From contig JAFUCZ010000028.1 in the NCBI GenBank assembly GCA_017459425.1, positions 1-33,232 on the forward strand: a DNA stretch of 33,232 nucleotides, given 5' to 3'. The position numbers and the translations under genes were made by a program. The notes below the pieces were generated by a model, which worked only from the letters and a program-made list of their open reading frames with translations, ran no database searches and had not been told where the DNA came from. The DNA is from Bacilli bacterium. GTDB taxonomy: Bacteria; Bacillota_I; Bacilli_A; RF39; UBA660. Below are positions 15,377-23,289 of this stretch, one piece after another (positions within the stretch are counted from its first letter, which is position 1; each line of letters starts with the position of its first letter).

Positions 15377-16494
15377 TTTATTTTTGTAATTCTAGCATGA
15401 CCATTACCATTATGTCCAATTGTTGTAGTTCCATCAGGTTGAATTTGACCTTCATAATTTCCTTTTTCATTAGTCCAATTATAACCTTCTCCATCAACCA
15501 TTTTAGTTTCAGTAAATACATATCCTAAATAATGATTTGAATCCTGTTTAAAACTAATACTACTACTTGTTGAATTCTCATCTATTGCTACACATCCATC
15601 ATGACCTGATATAAAAGATGATCCACTTCCTCCACCTGAAGGAGAAAATCCAGAATCAATTCCACCTTGTCCCCCAAAGTAACCAGATCCTCCACCTGAT
15701 GAATTTATAGTAGAACCAGAAGATCCAAATTTACCATATGTAGAAGTATCTGAATATGTATTATTTCCACCAGACATTTGTGAACCACCTAGTGGTTCTG
15801 GATGAGTAACAAACGTACAATTACTTGAATCATTTAAATGTTCACACCCATTTAAAATTATACCATTATTACCACTTAATCCTCCAGCATTAGAACCATT
15901 TGTATATGCATCAGTATCATAACTGTTATCAACTGTAAAATCTACTCCAGTTCCACCACCTGCTGCAACCATTATTCTAGTTTTTAAAGATTCGAAATTG
16001 TTCCAAGTACTATTTACTAATCTTACATCAGTAGCTCCTCCTCCAGAGCCAAGAATAGCACTACTATTAGAAGAAGAAGCTCCTCCTCCATTGAAAGTTT
16101 GGGTAAGTGCTGCTTCACCTTTTTGAGATTGCATTTTACCACTTTCTCCAACATATAAATATAAAATAGTGTTTTTACTTAAATCTATTAATCCTTCAGT
16201 ATAAGCACCAAATCCACCAGTACTTACATCATTACTTCCTCCACTAGCGCCCCAAAGTTGAATTTTATATTTACCATCACTTGGAACTATAAATTCTTGA
16301 TAATTGCCTGTATACATAAAATCCCATATTTTTTCATCTCCACTAGTTTCAAGGCTTTCTTTTAAATCTTTTTTTACTTTATCGAGTATTACTTTTCTAC
16401 TGCCAAGCATTCCAAGAATACCTAACAATAATATTAGGAAAACTACTAATATTGAATACATAATTGAAGATATTGCAAACCCTTTGTTATTCAT
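15373..16494 (-). CDS. Glycine-rich surface protein with a prepilin-like N-terminus
   Basis: 373 residues. The N-terminus MNNKGFAISSIMYSILVVF is like a prepilin leader (G/F cleavage site followed by a hydrophobic helix) but has Ser instead of Glu at mature position 5. After a short basic helix and a Trp/Tyr-rich start, the rest is a Gly/Ser-rich domain of the Gly_rich (PF12810) type. It has YKIQLWGASGG, LYLYVGESG, GGGATDVRLV, IMVAAGGG and a closing GSSFISGHDGCVA. Such domains occur in many surface proteins of gut Firmicutes; their ligands are unknown. It follows the second NAGPA gene by nine bases (ribosome site AGAGGTGG), closing a three-gene operon. A role as a minor pilin or surface adhesin is inferred. 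Whether the leader is cut by a prepilin peptidase is uncertain. Confidence 0.85.
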   Translation of the reverse strand: MNNKGFAISSIMYSILVVFLILLLGILGMLGSRKVILDKVKKDLKESLETSGDEKIWDFMYTGNYQEFIVPSDGKYKIQLWGASGGSNDVSTGGFGAYTEGLIDLSKNTILYLYVGESGKMQSQKGEAALTQTFNGGGASSSNSSAILGSGGGATDVRLVNSTWNNFESLKTRIMVAAGGGTGVDFTVDNSYDTDAYTNGSNAGGLSGNNGIILNGCEHLNDSSNCTFVTHPEPLGGSQMSGGNNTYSDTSTYGKFGSSGSTINSSGGGSGYFGGQGGIDSGFSPSGGGSGSSFISGHDGCVAIDENSTSSSISFKQDSNHYLGYVFTETKMVDGEGYNWTNEKGNYEGQIQPDGTTTIGHNGNGHARITKIN

Positions 16495-16503
16495 ATTCCA
16501 CCT

Positions 16504-17511
16504 CTATTTTACAATCCATGCGTTTGGTAGTGCTCTTTCACCAAATGAACCATCTGCTTTTATGCCACAAGGTTTATTATATAATTTACCATTAACTGTT
16601 AAAGTTGAAGAGGCTCCACCATCTAAATTAACTGCATTATACGCACCATAATTAGTAAGAATATCAATTAATTCACCCATGTCTGTACCTATACTATATC
16701 CTGGTTGTCTTCCATCTATTACAATAAATAATACTATTCCATCTTTTCTTTGAGCCAAAACAGTTCGTGGAGCAATACCCCATCCACCGTTTCCAACAAC
16801 ATTTGAAGCATTACCATTAATCATTAAAAATGGCCCAAATTCAACAGCATCTACTAATCCTTTAGAAATGGCAACACTAGCGCTTTCCCTAGTTAGTACA
16901 AGTACTCCATCTTTATTAAATCCAGCAAGTCCTCCACCGTGACCTGTAGTACCACCAGTATAAACTACTTTACCATTTTGTATTACTTGACCAGTAGGAG
17001 CTCCACCTGATCCATGTCCGCCAACATCAACAAATCCACTTGCATTCATTCCAATTATTGCATTATTATTTTCAGATAAAGCAGATAAAGTTTCACCTCT
17101 AGTACCTAAATATCTACTTGAAACTAAAGAAATTCTTTTAGAATCATATATTACAACCATATTACCTTTATAGCCACTTCCAGAAAGTGGAATTATTTTA
17201 TATAGACTATTACCTTTATCTTTTTTTAATATTTGTTCTTCATAAACTGAATCGTAAGTTGTTTTATTACTTTTAGAAAAATCAATATCGTCATTTGAGT
17301 TATTACTATCTTCTATCATATAATTACTTGCAAGTACTTTTTCTATTGTTGCTTTACTATATAAAGTGTATGCTAGATAATGATGACTTTTTGTAGTCAT
17401 TGCTGTAGTAATAAGTAAATTTCTAAAATAAGATATAGGGCCATAAGCTAAAAACAAACATGTAAACGCTAATAAATCTAAAATCGCACATATTATGACA
17501 CCTTTTTTCAT
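16504..17511 (-). CDS. Membrane-anchored phosphodiester glycosidase family protein (NAGPA domain), copy 2
   Basis: 335 residues, a paralogue of the gene at 188-1312. It has a shorter N-terminus (helix at residues 3-23), then the same juxtamembrane block (FRNLLITTAMTT, SHHYLA), a variable linker and the NAGPA domain with MNASGFVD, PRTVLAQRKDG, IDGRQ and NLDGGASS. The external catalytic domain probably acts on phosphodiester-linked sugars of wall polymers or lipids. It starts at ATG 17511 with a 4-base ATGA overlap with the stop of the pseudo-iPGM gene (ribosome site GGGGTG), which indicates tight translational coupling. The Gly-rich protein gene follows. Confidence 0.87.
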   Translation of the reverse strand: MKKGVIICAILDLLAFTCLFLAYGPISYFRNLLITTAMTTKSHHYLAYTLYSKATIEKVLASNYMIEDSNNSNDDIDFSKSNKTTYDSVYEEQILKKDKGNSLYKIIPLSGSGYKGNMVVIYDSKRISLVSSRYLGTRGETLSALSENNNAIIGMNASGFVDVGGHGSGGAPTGQVIQNGKVVYTGGTTGHGGGLAGFNKDGVLVLTRESASVAISKGLVDAVEFGPFLMINGNASNVVGNGGWGIAPRTVLAQRKDGIVLFIVIDGRQPGYSIGTDMGELIDILTNYGAYNAVNLDGGASSTLTVNGKLYNKPCGIKADGSFGERALPNAWIVK

Positions 17512-18818
17512 AATACACCCCTATCTGATATTTCTATCAATTTGTCTTCACGACTCTTATAATAGAAAAATCTACAAGTATATATTAGTATTAAAGAAAC
17601 AATAAAAACAATTGAAGCAATCATAAAAATCGAAGATTTTTTTATTTTTCTTTTTGATTTTATTTCAGGTTTAGATAATAACGAACGTCCTACCATACTA
17701 CTTGTTTTACTTAAACCAAGTAAATCTAATACGGTTGGAGCAACATCTGACATTCTACCAGAATTCAATGTCAATTCATTACTAGTAATTAAAAATGGTA
17801 TTTTTTTATCACCATAGCACGATGTCAATACAAGCATACCTGAATTTTCATTTACATAATCTAATATTTTATTTAAATTCTTTTCAATATTATAAGAATC
17901 ATTATAATATACAAATACAAAATCATAATTTCTATCATGTAATTCATCTAATAGTATTTGTGTAACGCTATTTGAATCTAAATTTTTAGTAGGCACTACT
18001 CTACATTTTTTTAAACTTTCTTGATCAATACCTATTAAAAGTTGTTTTAATCCTTTATCACTTAAATACGAAAATATTTTTTCATTGTTATCAATACTAA
18101 AAATCGAATTTTTTCTATTAAACATAAATGTATTTATTTCTAAAGAATCTATATAATATGGGCTATTTTTTTTATTAAATAAATCGAAAAAATCATTCAT
18201 TTCTTCATCTAAATCAAATAAAATTACAGAATCGGATTCTTTAATAACTCCATCTTTATCAAATATAGCTTCGGAGAAATTATCTTTCTTCATTAAAAAT
18301 TGATTATAATCATTAAAATTTTGTCCAATACCCTCTACTAATAAATTATAAACTTTATCCTTACTACTATCTAAGCTACAAATACTTGAAATAACACCAA
18401 AATCAGCTTTCTTTAGTACTAAGTTTAATTTATCTAAATAAACAAAGTCAGCTTGAGATAAAAATAAATGTAAATACACATCATATATTTTTTTAAGTCT
18501 ACAACCTTCAAGCAAAGAAACCAAATAATTAAATGAATTTCTATTAAGTGCCCCAACTAAATGTAGAGTTCTTTCACACTCGCCGACATCATTTAAAATA
18601 TAATTCAAGTTTAAATTTTCAAAAAATGTTCTACTTTTAATTTCATCATCTATTACATTATTTAACTTTTTACCACTAGTTAATTCGAGTAACCCAATTG
18701 TTTTACTCTCCACTTTATTTAAAAATGTACTTTGATAATTATTAAATAAAAAATCTAAATCTGATGAAATGTTCTTTTCATTTAAATTATTTACAACACA
18801 CATTACTATTGGACCCAT
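17508..18818 (-). CDS. Degenerate, tail-anchored iPGM-like pseudoenzyme
   Basis: 436 residues from the ATG at 18818 (site GAGGTAATT; an upstream TTG at 18851 in the same frame has none). The chain follows cofactor-independent phosphoglycerate mutase (GpmI) from end to end: PIVMCVVNN for VVLLILDGF, FFEN, LHLVGALNRN for LHLMGLLSDGG, VYLHLFLSQAD for VYVHAFLDGRD, SVILFDLDEEMN for the FNFRPDRAR block, KGLKQLLIG, CRVVPTKNLDS for the VPSPKV block, and MSDVAPTVLDLLGL. The metal ligands and nucleophile are gone: DG reads NN, the NSEVGH serine segment is missing, ADHG reads SCYG, and the HT site is absent. Residues 397-416 form a membrane helix, absent from GpmI. It cannot be a working mutase. It is coupled by a 4-base overlap to NAGPA copy 2. 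A structural or sensory role at the membrane is inference. Confidence 0.8.
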   Translation of the reverse strand: MGPIVMCVVNNLNEKNISSDLDFLFNNYQSTFLNKVESKTIGLLELTSGKKLNNVIDDEIKSRTFFENLNLNYILNDVGECERTLHLVGALNRNSFNYLVSLLEGCRLKKIYDVYLHLFLSQADFVYLDKLNLVLKKADFGVISSICSLDSSKDKVYNLLVEGIGQNFNDYNQFLMKKDNFSEAIFDKDGVIKESDSVILFDLDEEMNDFFDLFNKKNSPYYIDSLEINTFMFNRKNSIFSIDNNEKIFSYLSDKGLKQLLIGIDQESLKKCRVVPTKNLDSNSVTQILLDELHDRNYDFVFVYYNDSYNIEKNLNKILDYVNENSGMLVLTSCYGDKKIPFLITSNELTLNSGRMSDVAPTVLDLLGLSKTSSMVGRSLLSKPEIKSKRKIKKSSIFMIASIVFIVSLILIYTCRFFYYKSREDKLIEISDRGVL

Positions 18819-18841
18819 AATTACCTCTATTCTCAATATAC

Positions 18842-18847
18842 ATTTTA
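18842..18847 (-). promoter_or_regulatory. Possible extended -10 promoter of the pseudo-iPGM operon
   Basis: TGATAAAAT (TAAAAT at 18847-18842) has a weak -35 (TTTATT, 17 bp upstream). It lies about 25 bases before the chosen ATG and just after the terminator of the zinc-ribbon gene on the opposite side. Confidence 0.4.
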
Positions 18848-18877
18848 TCAAATTTATCGCATTTAATAAAGAAAAAA

Positions 18878-18895
18878 GTAAATATAATTATTTAC
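18878..18895 (-). terminator. Terminator of the zinc-ribbon gene (spo0A unit)
   Basis: The 7-bp stem GTAAATA/TATTTAC (18878-18884 with 18889-18895, four-base loop) is followed by T6 on the minus strand, eight bases after the stop at 18903. Confidence 0.8.
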
Positions 18896-18902
18896 CTTTA
18901 CA

Positions 18903-19403
18903 CTATTTATAAAATGAATATCTACCAATTATTGGAAGTTCATTTTCTTCATCATTTAAAGCATTATTAATTCCAATTATCATAAGAATCAAAATAGATA
19001 AGCCACCAATTAAAGAAATTATTCCTGCTAAAACATTTCCAACTATAGTTACATTAAACACACCAGTTGCATGTCCTAAAACATATTGTTCTGTTCTAAA
19101 TATACCATAAACTATTGATTGTAAAAAATTAGTTATCATATTTACAATTACACTATATATAGTTAAAATTATACCTTGTCCAACATGAAATTTTAATTTC
19201 ACATCATCTTTTTGTTTAATAAATAATCCTATTATCCATAAAATTCCAACATATGATAATGCTTTAAACACTTTAATATCATCTACTTTAGTTGAATTTG
19301 TATAAGTTTTACTCTTAACTACTGCATTAGTAGATGTCCCACAATTAGTACAAAACTTTGAATTATTTGAAATTTTTTTACCACATTTTTTACATACTGC
19401 CAT
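18903..19403 (-). CDS. Zinc-ribbon membrane protein
   Basis: 166 residues. The N-terminal zinc ribbon has CKKCGKK and CTNCG (about residues 4-22), followed by a flexible Thr/Ser linker and three to four membrane helices (about 45-62, 75-100, 115-145). The layout resembles zinc-ribbon/DUF4870 or Tic20-like small membrane proteins (KFHVGQGIIL motif). No function is known for them. The start follows AGGAGGATATTT. It lies 40 bases after spo0A, and I see no terminator between them, so it is probably co-transcribed with spo0A. A role in sporulation is possible only by association. Confidence 0.75.
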   Translation of the reverse strand: MAVCKKCGKKISNNSKFCTNCGTSTNAVVKSKTYTNSTKVDDIKVFKALSYVGILWIIGLFIKQKDDVKLKFHVGQGIILTIYSVIVNMITNFLQSIVYGIFRTEQYVLGHATGVFNVTIVGNVLAGIISLIGGLSILILMIIGINNALNDEENELPIIGRYSFYK

Positions 19404-19443
19404 AAATATCCTCCTACAATCATTTTAACACATATTAAAAGTT

Positions 19444-20211
19444 TTAGCCAGATATTTTATGATATTCTAATCTTAACTTATCAGCAATTGTTACAATAAA
19501 TTCAGAATTAGTAGGTTTTGCTTTATCTATATCAACACTATGTCCAAATATTTCTTCCATCAAATCCCAATTGCCACGATTCCAACTAACTTCAATCGCA
19601 TGTCTTATAGCTCTTTCAACTCTAGATACAGTAGTATCAAATTTATAAGCTAGTTCTGGATATAATTCTTTAGTAATACCACCTATAGTTTCTGGATGTT
19701 CATATATTATACCTATTCCTTCTCTAATATATTGATAACCTTTTATGTGTGATGGAATTCCTAATTCATGTAAAATTTTAGTTATAGAAATTTGTAAATT
19801 GTTGTGATAAAAATCTATACTTTTGTTATCTAGTGTTTTGATTTTAAATGTATCTTTAATTCTCTTTTCTAAATCCATCAAATCAAATGGTTTAAGTACA
19901 AAATAATTAACACCAAATTCAGAAACTTGTCTAATAACTTCACTTGAATTATAACTAGTTGCTACAATAACATTTTTAGTTATATTTTTCTTTTTCATTT
20001 GTTCTAAAACATATATACCATCTTTTTTTGGCATTATTAAATCTAAAAGTATTAAGTCATAACTATTATTTTCACTTATTTTTTTAAAACCTTCTAGTCC
20101 ATCATACGCTACATCAACAATATCAATACAATCATTTTCTTTAAAATATTCTTTTACCATTTCAACTAAGTTTATATTATCATCAATCATTACTACCTTA
20201 ATCTTTTCCAT
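19444..20211 (-). CDS. spo0A: Spo0A, master response regulator of sporulation
   Basis: 255 residues. The N-terminal receiver domain has the acidic pair D10-D11, the phospho-acceptor D57 (LILLDLIMP), the Thr/Ser switch (VATSYNS) and the KPFDL lysine. The C-terminal Spo0A DNA-binding domain (about 140-255) has [19 protein letters not shown] and the recognition helix [15 protein letters not shown]. Phosphorylated Spo0A would bind TGTCGAA boxes and commit the cell to sporulation. A perfect box lies upstream of its own promoter, which suggests autoregulation. The start follows AAGGAGATTAAAAT. No phosphorelay kinase or Spo0F/Spo0B gene is in the window. Confidence 0.97.
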   Translation of the reverse strand: MEKIKVVMIDDNINLVEMVKEYFKENDCIDIVDVAYDGLEGFKKISENNSYDLILLDLIMPKKDGIYVLEQMKKKNITKNVIVATSYNSSEVIRQVSEFGVNYFVLKPFDLMDLEKRIKDTFKIKTLDNKSIDFYHNNLQISITKILHELGIPSHIKGYQYIREGIGIIYEHPETIGGITKELYPELAYKFDTTVSRVERAIRHAIEVSWNRGNWDLMEEIFGHSVDIDKAKPTNSEFIVTIADKLRLEYHKISG

Positions 20212-20242
20212 ATTTTAATCTCCTTTTTTATTCTACAAATTA

Positions 20243-20299
20243 ATTATACTACTACCATTACTTACTTTGCCATAGCGATTTTTTTCTAGTTTTGTCGAA
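20243..20299 (-). promoter_or_regulatory. spo0A promoter with an upstream 0A box
   Basis: The -10 TATAAT is at 20248-20243, with a weak -35 (ATGGCA, 18 bp upstream). TGTCGAA (plus strand 20293-20299), a perfect Spo0A box, is centred about 60 bp upstream of the likely start site, an activator-type position. The gene between this site and tpiA's terminator is spo0A alone. Confidence 0.65.
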
Positions 20300-20318
20300 A
20301 AAAGTGAAAAAAAGTAAA

Positions 20319-20344
20319 AAGAAGTAACTTAACGTATACTTCTT
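20319..20344 (-). terminator. Terminator of the pgk-tpiA operon, with the tpiA stop in its loop
   Basis: The 8-bp stem AAGAAGTA/TACTTCTT (20319-20326 with 20337-20344) has a ten-base loop and a T-tract on the minus strand. The TAA of tpiA (20331-20329) is in the loop. Confidence 0.7.
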
Positions 20345-21030
20345 ACTACATTTTTTAAACTAATACTTTTTGTGGATGCCTTGCCAATGAGGAATCCATC
20401 TACTTCAAGTGTTTTTAATGATTCAATATTATCATCACTAACACTACCTCCATATAATACACTAATTTCAGTATTAAATCTATCAAATATGGATTTTTTT
20501 ATAAACTTTACAATTTTTTGTGTAAACAAAATATCTTGTGTTACACCACTATTTATTGCATAAAAAGGTTCGTATGCAATTATAATGTTTTTAATTTTAG
20601 ATTCATCTATTTTAAAAATCGTTTCTTTTAACCTGTTTAAAATGATATTACATGCAATATCAAAATCACATTTTTCTATTTCCCCTACACAAAAAATTAC
20701 TTTTAAATCATTATGAAGTGCATTATCTATTTTTTTGTTAATTATATCTGTTGTTTCGTTTAAATTAATTAATCTTTCATTATGAGAAATCATTACATAA
20801 TTTATCCCCATAGATTTAACTAAAGATGCGGTTATTTCACCTGTAGTTATTTCATTTAAATAACTAATATCTTGCACTCCTAAATTAAAACCTTTAAATA
20901 ATGTTAAATATATATTACTAGGTATAAATATAACATCATCTTTTATGTCTTTAATTTCATTTAAATACATAAGTGTATCAGGATAATTCATATAATTTTT
21001 AAGGTTTGCTACGATCATTTTATTTTCCAT
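20329..21030 (-). CDS. tpiA: Triosephosphate isomerase, divergent
   Basis: 233 residues, about 15-20 shorter than usual. It interconverts DHAP and glyceraldehyde-3-phosphate in the cytoplasm. Active-site residues are in place: N9 and K11 (ANLKNY), H83 (ISHNER), E154 (IAYEPFYAINSG, the loop-6 region), and the phosphate-binding YGGSV and GFLIGKAS. Normally invariant positions have changed: N-L-K for N-W-K, SHNER for GHSER and PFYAINSG for PVWAIGTG. It is probably active, since all catalytic residues remain, but kinetics may differ. The neighbouring pgk (two genes upstream) supports the role. It overlaps the GT4 gene by 11 bases, and its start follows GAGGTTACC. Confidence 0.93.
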   Translation of the reverse strand: MENKMIVANLKNYMNYPDTLMYLNEIKDIKDDVIFIPSNIYLTLFKGFNLGVQDISYLNEITTGEITASLVKSMGINYVMISHNERLINLNETTDIINKKIDNALHNDLKVIFCVGEIEKCDFDIACNIILNRLKETIFKIDESKIKNIIIAYEPFYAINSGVTQDILFTQKIVKFIKKSIFDRFNTEISVLYGGSVSDDNIESLKTLEVDGFLIGKASTKSISLKNVVRSIR

Positions 21031-22255
21031 GGTAACCTCTTTTTACGACACTTTTTAATCTTCCAAAAAAACTTGTAGGTTTTTCTTTAGTTCTGCCATT
21101 TGTTGCTGCTTTATAAACATCAAGCACTCTTTCGCCAAAATATTTATATGAATGATTGTTAGATGAAACTCTAGCTTGTCGTGAAAGATATTTTCTCTTA
21201 TCTTCATCATTTATTAATTCACTTATATAATTTCTATATTGTTTCTTAGTATCAAATAAATATCCATTTAAACCATCAACAATAACATCACTAAAACTTG
21301 AATCATTTATTGCAACTACAGGTACTGAAGAAGCAATAGCTTCAATTAATGTAAGTCCTTGTGTTTCTGTTAAAGATGCGGTTACAAATACATCCGCAAT
21401 TTGATAATATATTGGAATTTCTTCCCATGGGACTTTATCTGTAAATATTGTTGTATCATCTATTTTTAATTTTTTTGACATTGTTTTAAAGTGTTCTAAA
21501 TCAGGTCCACTTCCAACAATAACTAATTTTAGATTTTTATTTTTTTTATTAAGAATTTTTTGTTGTTCAAGTAAAAAGTTTACATTTTTTTCTTTAGCAA
21601 GTCTACCTACAAAAAGTATTACGAAATCATTGTTACTTATTCCTAAGCTTTTTCTTTTATCAAGTATTTGAGCTTTTGTAAAATTTTCACGATGAAAACG
21701 TTCTGTTTCAATACCTGTTGGAACAATATAAATATCTTTATCAAAGTGATATTTTTCTTTAAATAAATTATATGTTTTTTTAGTTGGAACAATTAATTCT
21801 GACGCAGTTTTGTCGCAATAAAATTTTGTTAAATAAGCAACAATTTTTTTACTTGTTCCATCAAAATATCCTTTAGTAATATAATGTACATAATCTTCAT
21901 ACATTGTATGATATGTATGAACTAATGGTATATCTAATTGTTTTGCAATAATACGGGCGAAAGTACCTACTCCAAACTCTGTATGAGAGTGTATTACATC
22001 CAAATTCCAAGCTTTTATTTTATTTATAGCTCTTATTGGATAAATTCCTGTTAATCTATAATCGTAAATACCTGTTGGAATACCAGGTATTCTTATTATT
22101 TTATCTTCATATACATATGAATGTTCCTTAGCATTTACAGTTACTACAAAAACCTGATGCCCTAATTTTTCAAGTGCTTTTTGCAACATTACAATGCTAG
22201 TTGAAACACCATTTATATATGGTGGATAAGTATCAGTAAAAATTCCTATTCTCAA
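21020..22255 (-). CDS. GT4 glycosyltransferase, probably diacylglycerol glucosyltransferase type
   Basis: 411 residues, a two-domain GT-B fold. The N-terminal acceptor domain has GIFTDTYPPYINGVSTS, HSHTEFGVG and HTYHTMYEDYVHY. The donor domain has VPTGIE, ILFVGRLAKEKN and the EX7E motif ETQGLTLIEA. The pattern matches GT4 enzymes making alpha-monoglucosyl-diacylglycerol (Acholeplasma alMGS, Gram-positive glycolipid anchor synthases). These sit on the inner membrane face and use UDP-sugar; a basic C-terminal tail here (LKSVVKRGYHGK) fits membrane attachment. The product could anchor lipoteichoic acid-like polymers, the likely substrate of YfhO-GtrA. The flippase-like gene lies five bases upstream. 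The exact sugar and acceptor are not certain. Confidence 0.88.
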   Translation of the reverse strand: MRIGIFTDTYPPYINGVSTSIVMLQKALEKLGHQVFVVTVNAKEHSYVYEDKIIRIPGIPTGIYDYRLTGIYPIRAINKIKAWNLDVIHSHTEFGVGTFARIIAKQLDIPLVHTYHTMYEDYVHYITKGYFDGTSKKIVAYLTKFYCDKTASELIVPTKKTYNLFKEKYHFDKDIYIVPTGIETERFHRENFTKAQILDKRKSLGISNNDFVILFVGRLAKEKNVNFLLEQQKILNKKNKNLKLVIVGSGPDLEHFKTMSKKLKIDDTTIFTDKVPWEEIPIYYQIADVFVTASLTETQGLTLIEAIASSVPVVAINDSSFSDVIVDGLNGYLFDTKKQYRNYISELINDEDKRKYLSRQARVSSNNHSYKYFGERVLDVYKAATNGRTKEKPTSFFGRLKSVVKRGYHGK

Positions 22256-22260
22256 TTAAA

Positions 22261-23289
22261 TCACCTTTGTTTAGTTGACCCTTTCTTTTTTAAAGCCAAT
22301 AAAATCGCACCCGTAAATAAACCTAAATAATATGTTAAGAATCTCCATAAAATCATTATTGCAGTTAACTTACTACTACCTAAAAAATTACCATAAAATT
22401 TTATAAATGCATATTCAAGTCCACCAGAACCACCTGGAATTGGGACAAATGAACCTATAAGCATAACATATGCGCTTGTAACAACTGCTTCAACCAAATT
22501 AAAGCTACTGTAATCACCTATTGAATATAATAAAATTAATGGTGTCATATATAAAATAATTAAAGACGCAAAATTAATTAAAATCATATTAATAAAATGT
22601 TTTTTATCTTGTAATAATTTTTTTGCTCCTACATTAAATTCAGATAAATTTCCTTCTAATTTATCTATAACTTCATCTTTATTCTTTACAACATTCATTT
22701 TTGATAAAACATTTATTATAAATTTTACAACAACTTTATGTAATCCTTTACAAAATGTAAGGGCAAAAAGCGCTATTATTACAAAAGTATTTATAGCAAA
22801 TCCTAAGATAATTAAATTTTTTAATAAAGATACATTAGAATACAAATTCAAAAATGAATTAGTTATAAATGCAAAAACACCAAGTAAAACTAATGCAATT
22901 TGATATACAATAAAATTTTGTATAGAAATATTTGTAACATCGCTAATACTTATATTTTCTTTTTTAAGTGAATATATTTCATATGGTTGTCCACCTGATG
23001 CAAAAGGTGTTATAGCGTGGAAAAACTGTGTTTCAACTACTAACCTTAAAGCATTTTTATATTTATAATCACTTTTAAACTTTTTAGTAATGCTATACAT
23101 TGATACACCACGTATCATCCAATAAACTACTATCATTAAAATTCCTAATAAAATAAATAATTTATTTGAACTTAAAAGTACATCTACTGTTTCATTAAAA
23201 TTATCCTTTAAACAGAAATATAATACTAATCCGCTTATTAAAAATAATACTAAAATATTTATAATTGTTTTTTTAGTTTCCTTGTTCAT
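22261..23289 (-). CDS. Flippase-like integral membrane protein (UPF0104/LPG_synthase_TM family)
   Basis: 342 residues with about eight membrane helices. The family motifs RGVSMYSI, TQFFHAITPFASGGQPYEIY and PIPGGSGGLEYAFI are clear. This is the domain found in the flippase half of MprF and in YbhN/AglD-like proteins thought to move lipids or lipid-linked sugars. It lacks the soluble aminoacyl-transfer domain of MprF. Next to a glycolipid glycosyltransferase, transport of a glycolipid is a reasonable inference. It overlaps the end of pgk by 17 bases. The start (ATG 23289) lies inside the last codons of pgk. Confidence 0.88.
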   Translation of the reverse strand: MNKETKKTIINILVLFLISGLVLYFCLKDNFNETVDVLLSSNKLFILLGILMIVVYWMIRGVSMYSITKKFKSDYKYKNALRLVVETQFFHAITPFASGGQPYEIYSLKKENISISDVTNISIQNFIVYQIALVLLGVFAFITNSFLNLYSNVSLLKNLIILGFAINTFVIIALFALTFCKGLHKVVVKFIINVLSKMNVVKNKDEVIDKLEGNLSEFNVGAKKLLQDKKHFINMILINFASLIILYMTPLILLYSIGDYSSFNLVEAVVTSAYVMLIGSFVPIPGGSGGLEYAFIKFYGNFLGSSKLTAIMILWRFLTYYLGLFTGAILLALKKKGSTKQR

